From Blepharisma stoltei (lineage: Eukaryota > Ciliophora > Heterotrichea > Heterotrichida > Blepharismidae), in NCBI GenBank assembly GCA_914767885.1, contig CAJZBQ010000038.1:1-64000 (forward strand): a stretch of DNA of 64,000 nt, read 5' to 3'. Made by a program: the position numbers and the translations under genes. A model generated the notes under the pieces. The model did no database searches. It was not told where the DNA came from and saw nothing but the letters and a program-made list of their open reading frames with translations. How positions within the stretch are numbered: position 1 is the stretch's first letter; each line of letters opens with the position of its first letter. Shown here piece by piece: positions 54,872 to 63,728 of the stretch.

Positions 54872-56494
54872 ATGGAAGAAAGCTTCAGAAATATACAGAA
54901 CATCAACGATCCAACCAATCAAGAAAATATCCCAATCGCTTCTGCTATTTCTAATGATAATATTCAAGCCCCTAATATTCAAAGTCAAAACCCAGCAGCT
55001 CCTGCCAACCTAGCAGGCGCATCTCACACTGATATCCAAATTGAAGACCAACAAATCTTAGCTGCTGCTAACAAAATCCGCTCAAATAACTCAGTGCTCC
55101 AATTTGAAGGTTTACAGTTTCTCAGACAATCCCTATCTAAACTTGATAACCCCACCTAGAGACGATGTCATCAAAACAGGGATTTGCCAACATATCATTT
55201 CCTTGGCATACGAAAAAGATGACGATAAATTTTTATTTGAAGCTACATGACTATTTAAATTTTTTTAATAAATTAGTTTATGATGCCTAAAACTCATAAT
55301 CCTATATTTTTCGTAATTAAATTAAGGCTAAAAAATGAAATTAGGCTAATCCTTTTTGAGGAGAATACAAATATTTTGTCAGGAAGCTCAGAGCAGTGCT
55401 CTTATTTGCTAAATCTTGGTGTGCTGCCTTTTTTGTTTACTGTTTTTAAGAAAAATAATTATGATATTAAAGAGCAGGTGATATGGGCTTTTGGAAATGT
55501 CGCTGGAGACTCAGCTGAATTCAGAGATACAATTTTAAGCCACGAAAAATTCAATTATGTTTATGAGTTTTTGGCTGGAGTCGACTTTTATAAGCCGAGT
55601 TTGATAAAGATGCTGTCATGAGCAGTATCAAATTTCATTTTGGGAAAGCCTCAACCCAAACCTGACAAGGTGTTACCCTTATTTTCATTTCTAGAAAGAG
55701 TCATCTTGGTGATTCATGATGTAGACGCTCTTACAGATGCAACCTGGGGATGTTCCTGTCTTACAGATATAGATGGAAGTTTACCAATTTTCCAAAATGA
55801 ATTACTCCTTCCCTAAACTCGCTAACTTTTGGCTACATCATTATAATTCCTTATTTCATTAAAAAATAGTAAAATCAATTATATAAATCACTCTATATAT
55901 CTCTGAATAGTACATTTTTAGAAAAAATAATTCAGCAGCTCTCCAGTTATAATGCTTCTTTACAAATTTCTTCCCTCCAGACACTTGGCAGTATTTCATC
56001 AGACTTGGATTTTTAGAAAAAATTGGCGAATTAATTTAAGTCCCAACATAAAGGTAAGAAGAGAAATCTGCTGAATGCTGTCAAATATTTGTACAGAAAA
56101 AAAAGAAGCTGTTGAAGGGCTATTAGAAAGAAAAGTTTATGAGAAATTATTGAAGGTATTAAAAGAAGATAGTGAAGATGTTAAAAAGGAAGCTATATGG
56201 GCAATCGGAAATACAGCTACAGTTTGTGATGTAGAGCAAGCTAGAAGGGTCGCCCAAATAGGGTTGATTGGAGAAATGATAAGTTTGCTAGATAAAATGA
56301 AAGCGTCACAGAAAGTTGCACTTGAAGGGCTGACTGAATATTTTGAAAAAGATAAAAATATTGTGGGGAGTGAGGAAAGAAGTAGGCTGATTGGGATGTT
56401 GGATAGAATGATTGAGGAAGGTGAAAATTCTGCAAAGGCAGTGAGCTTGAGGTTAATGCTGATTGATATCAATAATAGTGAGGGGAATAATTAA
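54872..56494 (+). CDS. Importin-alpha-like armadillo protein (frameshifts and insertions)
   Basis: Start ATG 54872 (MEESFRNIQNIND; the usual basic importin-beta-binding domain is not obvious). Armadillo hallmarks: LQFEGLQFLRQSLSKLDN then RDDVIKTGICQHIISLAY, TNILSGSSEQCSYLLNLGV, KEQVIWAFGNVAGDSAEFRD, SLIKMLSWAVSNFILGKPQP (TGA as Trp), and KVRREICWMLSNICTEKKEA (TGA as Trp at the invariant W of the NLS-binding arm repeat), ending at TAA 56492-56494. It carries nuclear-localisation-signal cargo into the nucleus. Breaks: an extra C at ~55150, an AT-rich interruption at ~55255-55355, a 116-bp IES at 55802, and a shift near 56035. About 450 residues once repaired, slightly short for the family (~520). 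Confidence 0.75.
55802..55920. other. Putative 116-bp IES in importin-alpha
   Basis: AT-rich insertion between TTA (55802-55804) and TTA (55918-55920), beginning CTCC like the MITEs. It contains stops and its length is not a multiple of three. Removing it joins SLPIFQNEL to EKIIQQLSSYNASLQ in one frame. Confidence 0.8.
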
Positions 56495-57012
56495 TACATT
56501 TAATCAGATGTTAGCTTGGAACAATTATTAGCTGCACGAAACATAGAAAGTAGATTAAATACAAAAAGAGCTTAATTTATTATGAATATCTTTAATATAA
56601 TCAAATCTTAACCCTTTATTTGGTACACCATTAAACATATATTGAATTTAACTATTTTAAATCCAGTTTTCAGTGCAGCTTTCATTACATAAGTTTATCT
56701 TCGTCAATCAATTCTAACTTTTCCTCTGAAAATTGATAATAAAAACTCGATTTATTTCAAATTTTCAAGTCGAAAACCTGCTTTTAAAAACAGCAGAGCT
56801 TTTACAGCATCTGCTTTTAAAATCTAATTTAATATAGATATCCAAAATATATTGTTTAATAGCTGAGCTTATATTAATAATAATTTAATAACCAGAATTA
56901 AATGCATTTTAAATGCAAAGGAGCTCTATTCAAGAATTCATCAGTAGGGAATTAATAGTGATTATTACATTAGACTCAGCTAAAACAGTAAAGCAATTTT
57001 TCCTATATAAAA
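56495..57012. other. Spacer
   Basis: AT-rich; no gene, RNA or repeat end recognised. Confidence 0.5.
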
Positions 57013-57228
57013 ATGGAGAGCAGAAAGAATTTAAAAGAACTTGAAAACATAAAAATAGAAAACAAGTGAGACTTGCTTCTTTTTCAAATCATCACTATTA
57101 CTAGTGATATCAATAGCAAACTCAAAGAAATAGAAAGCAGTTTAAACATTATAAATATCTTAATAGATGAGATAGCTGAGATTTTGAGTAGACCAAGCGG
57201 TCCCTTCAAACCACGCCTCTTTCAATAG
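57013..57228 (+). CDS. Short coiled-coil fragment of the Kelch family
   Basis: 71 residues from ATG 57013 to TAG 57226-57228, reading one TGA as Trp (ENKWDLLLFQ). The sequence SRKNLKELENIKIENK and KLKEIESSLNIINI is coiled coil, ending AEILSRPSGP, which parallels the SEILNRPNDP linker of the Kelch family. Blades do not follow. Probably a remnant. Confidence 0.5.
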
Positions 57229-57389
57229 TGACTTTATTTTTACTTATTATTTTTTGCATTATTTTTTTCCTATTTTTTCACATATCTGTTTTTGTCCTAC
57301 TCTAAAGAAAATTATAAATTGGAATATTTATTTAAAAAATATTATTAAAATACACTAATTTTTTTCTCGCGGAGAGAGGAGCAAGCACA

Positions 57390-57665
57390 TTTTACTTGAG
57401 AATCATTTTAGATTAATCCAGATTACAAAGGAGTTATGATTCTCAATCAAGAAACTCAGAGATATTGGCAGGATTTTGACTATTTTATACATTTTGGAAT
57501 AGAAAAGACACTTATCAACCATATTGAATAATGATTCGGCTCTTTTATATCACTCAAATCTTTTAAAGGGAGAATTTCTAATGCACCGAAATCAAATTTT
57601 TAGAAAGGTAAATGATTTGAGAACAGCTAGTAAGGAAGATACGAATAAGATAGGAAAATAGATAT
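57390..57665 (+). pseudogene. Partial copy of the helical-repeat/RAP-like gene end
   Basis: Contains NPDYKGV-like sequence, NQETQRYWQDFDYFIHFGIE (matches QEIQKYWQDFDYFKHFGID at 60830-60895), then after a ~110-bp deletion SALLYHSNLLKGEFLMHRNQ (matches SVLLYQSNKLRGECFMYRNQ at 61565). It shows that the helical body and the RAP-like tail once belonged to one gene. Stops and frame changes present. Confidence 0.75.
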
Positions 57666-58013
57666 AAAGCAATTTCTTAGTAGGGATGGACTGCCATATA
57701 GAGTCAATAGGTCCGAACTCTCTTGTAGAGCTGGCAGAGCCATGCAGATCTAGCTTATTTTGGTCAACACACATACCCATTTTATATGAAATTCAGTGAC
57801 AAAAATCAGCTTTCTAAACATACTTGACTTATAACATGATTTAAAGTTTTATTCATAAAATAATTAGTGAACATTATTTTCTCCAATCCTACTGGTTAAT
57901 TGAATGCTGCAATAATAATTTAGCTGCAAATCATTAATTATTATAGTCATTCTTAAATCCTTTGTGTCTATGGTTGATAATTTTTTCAATATTCTCAATT
58001 ATCTGGTATATAA

Positions 58014-60935
58014 ATGCTGAGGCTAAGGTTTTTTGCCAAAGGATTCTCTCGCTCGTTTTCAGAATTTCCAAATCACTACAAAGCAGAAAAAGCTCAGATA
58101 GATCTAAAACTTGCAAGTGCTAAAACTTTAGATTCATTTATAAACGATATAGACTTGTCCAAAACTTCTCATTCAATGCTTGCATACACACTTGCAAAAG
58201 TTTATAAGGAAAATCAAAAAATCGACCCAGAAGCATTAAGAAAGCTTTTCAAAATTAGAGATGAAGTTAAAGAGAACATTGCAAAACTTGATTTTCAAGG
58301 CATCGCCAATTTTTGTGATTGATATAGTAGTTTAACCACAAAAATATTTCTAGCAAAAGAGACGAAGAAATTATTAATTGATCGCATAAATAAGTATTTA
58401 ATTAGTCACTCTTTTGACCGGAAACAAATTTTATCAATCTATGAAAATTTAACACCTGAAGGGTTTAGAATAGAAGAACTAGATAGAGAGATTAAAAAAA
58501 TTGCGATGAGCAAATTAAATTTGGAAGAAATTTCAAAAATTTTGACCGGATGTGGAAGATTTATCTATACTTCAAACATAAGTTTATTTTTTGCTTGCAT
58601 GGAAAGATTATTTCAACTAAATAAAGAAGAGCTTGATGGAAAACACTTAGCCAAAATTTTAGATGCTTTAGCTATTAAACAGCCTGCAAAAATACATCAT
58701 TATTTATCAGATTTTGTAAAATTTATTGAAGAAAGCTTATCTAGATGAGAAGAAAATGACTTATTATCAGTAATCAGGTTCTATAAGTATTACAATTCTG
58801 GCTATAGGATTCCATACCAAATCGCACTAAAAAGACTGAATATCTTGCTTAGTAATGATCAATCCATAGAATTTATAATTGAATTGGCTAGTCTTTTAAA
58901 AAATCACCCAATTATTTATTTTATTGCTGATAACATAGCTTTAAAAGGTTTACAAATAATTAAGGAAAAACTTTCAAAAGAATCAATAGACTTAGAAAAT
59001 ATAAAAAAAATACTTAGGCTTATAGGCCCGAATATTGATTATCAGACTGCACTTGCATTAGCAGACCAAATAAATAGTAAAACCCTTTATTTTGAACAAG
59101 GCATGGAAATGATTGAAAAAGCATCATGATTATGTGTTAATAAAGAAGGGAAGCTTTTCCCTTTGGCAAATTTAATTTCAAATGAAATAAACTATAAAAG
59201 AATTAAAGATCTTGAGTTTCGTTACAAAATAGATGCATTATTCAGCATTATTCATATAAATAATTTTGAGCTATATGGCCTGCAAAAACTAAAAGATTTC
59301 CTTATAGATGAACTAAAAGAGTGAATTGCTTTAAGCGGTGACAATATTAAGCTTTTTATAAATCTTGTTTACGATAAAGAATATAGTTCAAAGTTTTGTA
59401 GAGCAATAAAGCCTTTACAAGCCATAGCTTTTTGCTCAATAAAAAAATTATCTAAGGAATTTGATTGATTACATTATTCGATTATGCTTTATGAGTCTGA
59501 TCCTGAAAAATGAAAAGACTTTGTGATTGAAAATAAAAATAGCTTTTCATATGAAGATATATTAAGAGCAATAAGATATTATAAAGGACCTTTTGCGGCA
59601 ATTATATTTTTGTTGCAAACATATAAAAATAAGTTATTTCCGCAATGGATAGGTGCAGCCATGGATAGAATTCCTGAAAAGGAAAATGCTCAAGTTCTAA
59701 ATGATTTTGCTCGTATTCTAAACAAAATAGACCCTCATTATTTAGTATATGAAGATAGTATCATCACTAGAATGGATAATTTTGGTTATTTTTTTAGGAA
59801 TTCCGACTTTAGTTTACTGCCAGATTTATTTGATGACGCATATAAATTGATAAAGGACCTGCCTATTGATTCTGTCTTTAACAATTGAAATATCAAAATA
59901 CTCAGCCATGTGTCACGGCTTGGCAAGTTAGAACCGGAAATGGCTGATTCTGTTGTATCTAACTATGCTTATATGAAGGAGCTTGATCAATTACCCATGC
60001 TGACTATTGCTTCAAAATGCACTGATTTGGAGCTGAGAAAAAATATAATCAATAAAGTTTTCAATGGGAAACACATTCATTTTTTACTTCCTCTCATTAT
60101 TAAGGCATACTGATGTCATCCAAAAACAGAAGAAGTTGATAATTATATTATCGATATATTAAAAAAAATTGTTCCACTTTTAGGAAAAAGTTGTCTCTCA
60201 ATTCTGGGAAATGTAATTGCCAAACTTCACCAAAAGAATATAAATGAACATTTAGAGCTATATAATGCAATATCATCCTTATTAAAAGAATTTGTTTTAA
60301 ATAATGTAGAAAAATTATCATTCGGAGATCTTAATGTATTGCTGCATTTAGCTCTGATAAATATGCCCATGGATCTTAATTTTGCTCAAATAATATGGCA
60401 GAATAGTAAGAATAATAAATTGCCTAGTAATGAGTACAAAAGAGTAGACATTATTGAAAAAATAAAAGCAATAGGATTATCTGACAAAAATGCAGTTTTA
60501 GCAATTTGTAATAAGCAATATAACTTTAGAGCAGCTTATTTAGCAGAAACTATTTCATGTTTGGCAGAATTAAGATTTGAAAATGAGAGTTGGGCTAAGA
60601 AAATGGCTAACGGATTAATGGATTATGTGGAAGATAAAAAGATTTCCTTTGAAAATGATAAAGAGCACATCAACTGGATATATGGGCTTGTTGCTTTTAA
60701 AGCAAATAAGTCAGAAATTATGAGACATTTAGAAAACTGTAAATTTTTTGATTGTGAATTGCCAACTTTTAAGCACTTTTTACTTGAGAATCACTTCAGC
60801 ATGGACCCAGATTACAAAGGAGTGAGATTTCTCAATCAAGAGATACAAAAATATTGGCAGGATTTTGACTATTTTAAGCATTTTGGAATTGATAAACCAT
60901 ATATTAAAATAGCATGGGACAACCTAGCCTCTTAA
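58014..60935 (+). CDS. Helical-repeat, probably mitochondrial protein (973 aa), intact
   Basis: One uninterrupted frame if TGA is Trp; at least nine in-frame TGA occur (for example 58320, 58746, 59127, 59886, 60111) and none damages the sequence pattern. The N-terminus MLRLRFFAKGFSRSFSEF is basic and amphipathic, typical of mitochondrial import. The rest is all-helical with repeated 30-40-residue units (LNLEEISKILTGCGRFIYTS; FSYEDILRAIRYYKGPFAAI; LSDKNAVLAICNKQYNFRAA), like FASTK/heptatricopeptide RNA-binding proteins. It ends QDFDYFKHFGIDKPYIKIAW then NLAS at TAA. Paralogous fragments continue after KHFGI into a RAP-like tail, so this copy seems to have lost its tail where repeat RepB entered. 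Organellar RNA processing is inferred. Confidence 0.85.
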
Positions 60936-61400
60936 CAGTCTAGCTGGGAAAACAAAGAGATCTTGTGGAAGGTAGGATGGCGTTCAAAAGTATGTATCTG
61001 AGCAAGTCTTTTTGGTTTGGTTGAGCACAATGTCGGATTGCCGCCCGCAGCTCATTTCAGATCAAGATTTTACCCTGTGGAAAAATCGTGCACAAAAGTT
61101 CAAAAGCGAAGACCCAGCAGTGAGGCTCCTCCTGGTCAATCGGACACATTTCCCAGAGTATATCAGGCGTTATAATTGGACTTTGAGTTTCAATTTTGGT
61201 GGAGAGGTGACCAGAAAATTCGATTTTTCTGAAAGCTGTAGCCCCGTTGATGTCCAGAATGGTGTTCCATTATCTCTGACATATAGGTGGAGATTGCACA
61301 CCTCGCCTGAGAAAAAGCACAGTGAGAATTTATGCTCAAATTGGCCAGCAAAAGGTGGAGCGATATTGAGACGAATGTGGCTTTTTGATGTGCTTGCCTA
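60936..61400 (+). repeat. RepB copy in the helical-repeat gene end
   Basis: GC-richer than its surroundings and similar to the minus strand of 12641-13185. It lies between two copies of TTAAGCATTTTGGAAT (60874-60889 and 61406-61421), the point where the paralogous gene continues without interruption. Likely an insertion or a recombination product; ends uncertain. Confidence 0.6.
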
Positions 61401-61793
61401 TAATATTAAGCATTTTGGAATCCATCCGTCACTTATCAGACTTATTGAATCGTCGTTCAATAAGGCCAATCTTGAAATACAAATTGGAACATTTTTTGAC
61501 AAGATTTGGATACCTTTCTACGTTCCAAGCAAAAAGACAGCTTTATGGCCAGTGACAAATTCGGTTCTTTTATATCAATCAAATAAACTAAGAGGAGAAT
61601 GTTTTATGTACCGTAACCAAATTCTTAGAAAAGTAAGCAATTTGAAAATGCTTACTCTCGTGAGCGAACAAAAAAATTTGCCAAGGACGAGTTTTTTATC
61701 CAAAAATAGGAATTTCTCCAATGATTTGTTCGGAGGGAATTTAGTGAAGAAGAGGCGAATAAAATAGATATTCAGCAATTCCTTAATATTTAA
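61030..61793 (+). CDS. Chimeric frame: RepB sequence joined to the RAP-like tail, with a mini-MITE
   Basis: From ATG 61030 (MSDCRPQLISDQDFTLW) the frame runs through RepB (RRYNWTLSFNFGGEVTRKFD) directly into KHFGIHPSLIRLIESS and the RAP-like tail (FFDKIWIPFYVPSKKTALWP). Without editing it is diverted at 61655 and ends in an unrelated KKRRIK. Removing 89 bp at 61652-61743 restores SNLKMLSEEEANKIDIQQF to TAA 61791-61793, as in the 53-kb copy. Whether the chimera is expressed is unknown; the frame may be fortuitous over RepB. Confidence 0.5.
61652..61743 (-). mobile_element. Mini-MITE (89 bp) with known empty site
   Basis: TTA at 61652-61654 and 61741-61743. Keeps CTCTCGTGAGCGAACAAAAA at left, then CCAAAAATAGGAATTTCTCC, ATGATTTGTTCGGAGGG at right. 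Copy 1 of the duplication has a single TTA here (53564-53566), so the insertion duplicated TTA. Its removal restores the C-terminal frame. Confidence 0.92.
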
Positions 61794-62369
61794 TATCAGT
61801 TTAGCAATATCTATATTTAATTATTTTCTTAACTGATCAGTGACTTTTGATGACATAGCGGGCATTTGTAATATTACTTTATTTCTTTCCAGCCTCATCA
61901 TTTATTCTTTTCCTTATAATTTCATTTTCTTTCACTCAAAATTTTATTCTATTTCATCTTTTGCTTATCTGAAAAGGAATTATACTGATAGGGGTGTTTT
62001 TCAAATATAATTTTAAAGGAAAGTTTTGAGTTTCAAGAAAAAGAGTAATCGCTCCATAATTGCTATAAATTTGCTTTATTTTCTTTGAACAAAGTGTATA
62101 TTTCTATAGTCAATTATGAAATTATTATTGTAAGATTCAATTTTTTAATCTATTAAAGAAATGCTTATAATTTACTATAAATCTAAGAACTTATCACTTA
62201 TGAATGAATTGATTATTTCCAATTACATCTTTTTCTCTTATTATGAGGGTTCTATTTTGTTTTTTTGAATTAATGACAACTTTGGTAGTCTATCCAAAAT
62301 GAATTATTTTAATTTCAGAGCAAGATTTGAGTTGAAATAGTAAACCTATATCATAAAACTGCAATCATA
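61794..62369. other. Duplicated spacer, copy 2
   Basis: No gene. Aligns with 53617-54213 with small indels. Confidence 0.6.
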
Positions 62370-62707
62370 TAAGAATCCCCCCTCATTTGTCCAATTTTCT
62401 AGTCTTTTATCATTTGTCCATTTTACTAGTTTTTTTATAGGAAAAAAAAATTTTTTTAAAGCCTCATTTGTCCAATTTTCTAGTCAAAATTTTGATAGAA
62501 AAAAAAAATTTTCAGGACCTCAAATGTCTCATTTTCTAGTTTTCTTAAAGTAAAAAACTAAAATTTAGGACATTCGAAAAAGTCCAAAAAAGACTAGAAA
62601 AATGGGACTAATCATTTTTGACTAGATTTTGGGACAAATGAGGTCCTGAAAATAAAATTTCTTAGAAAAAAAGACTAGAAAATTGGACAAATGAGGGGGG
62701 ATCCTTA
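62370..62707. mobile_element. Palindromic element, third family (CATTTGTCCAATTTTCTAG)
   Basis: Ends TAAGAATCCCCCCTCATTTG and complement (CAAATGAGGGGGGATCCTTA). The motif CATTTGTCCAATTTTCTAG recurs about eight times, four on each strand, so the element is a large imperfect palindrome. No coding capacity. Inserted at a TA whose empty form is seen at ~54213. Confidence 0.88.
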
Positions 62708-63074
62708 CTCCCCCCCCCTCCGTGAGTGAACAAAACCATTAGAAAAATCCCTATTTTTTGCCCAAAAACCCCACCCTCCGTGAGTGAACAAAAATTTTTT
62801 ATGGAAAAAAAATTTAATATATAAATGATAATTAGTATAATGAAATCTAGAGCTAATTCTGTTTAATTTTGAACGAATTGCTTTTTAAAACATAAATTTT
62901 ATAAATTAAATTAATATTTGCTTTCCAATTTTTGCGAATTAGGATTTTTTAATTTTCGAAAAAAAATTATTTTTTATAAAATTTATATATAAATTTGTTT
63001 TAAAAAAAAAATTAACCCCCCTCCGTGAGTGAACAAATTTTTTTGTTCACTCACGGAGGGAGGGGGGGGAGTTA
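62705..63074 (+). mobile_element. CTCCCC MITE, T-type, at the edge of the palindromic element
   Basis: TTA at 62705-62707 and 63072-63074. Standard order: outer GTGAGTGAACAAAACC, second motif, core TATAAATGATAATTAGTATA, hairpin GTGAGTGAACAAA / TTTGTTCACTCACGG. The left TTA consists of the last base of the palindromic element plus its TA. Confidence 0.94.
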
Positions 63075-63728
63075 GTAGAATATTTTGCACTAAAATATCT
63101 AATAAGAGAGAATTGGATAAGCTGTACTCTGTTTAAAGTAGTTGTAAAGCTATTTTTTTTTACTAATCTTAAATTTGATAAGCATCACTTAATAAGGACG
63201 GATCTTGCTTCTATGTTTCCGAAATTTAGGAAGAGGATTTGATTAATAGTCTATGATAATGCCTGCTCCTCCTTTAAATTTAAACAAAATATCGATAAAT
63301 TCCATTTTTTGGTGCTTTAACTTCCCTTTAAATTAGAACTATTTTTAATAGGAAAATTTTATATATGGAAAATACAACTTTTTATAAACTAAATTTAAGT
63401 CAGTTCTTCGTAAAATAAAAATATTTAGTTTTATATTCAATTTTAAAGAGAAAATTTTTAAAAAAACTAACTCGTTTTAAAATGGGACAGAATTTTTCAT
63501 TCCAATTTAAAGGGGGTATAGCTTTTCCATATTTGATAGAAAAGAATTATTCCATTTCCATTTTGTAACTCAGAATTCATTGGATCAATCTTAATTGCTT
63601 CACCAAAGCATTCTAAAGACTCACAAGCCTTTCCAATTTCATAATTTTTATTCCTTTGGCTAGTTGCTTACCTAATAATATGAATACAATTAAATTACTT
63701 ACCATTAAAATTAATATGATTTTTAATA
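63075..63728. other. Duplicated spacer, copy 2, continued
   Basis: Aligns with 54220-54870. No gene. Confidence 0.6.

Larger units (their letters stand above)
53317..55160 (+). repeat. Segmental duplication, copy 1
   Basis: The sequence from TTAAGCATTTTGGAAT to the 5' end of importin-alpha recurs at 61403-64000 in the same orientation at about 90% identity by eye. It includes the end of a RAP-like gene, the spacer (e.g. CAGTGACTTTTGATG; AAAATGGGACAGAATTTTTC) and the importin start. Copy 1 lacks the three insertions found in copy 2, so it supplies their empty sites. Confidence 0.93.

Noticed and set aside
61030-61400. RepB open frame as a new conserved protein
   Set aside because: The minus-strand RepB copy at 12.6-13.2 kb is not open in a corresponding single frame, so the open frame may be chance.
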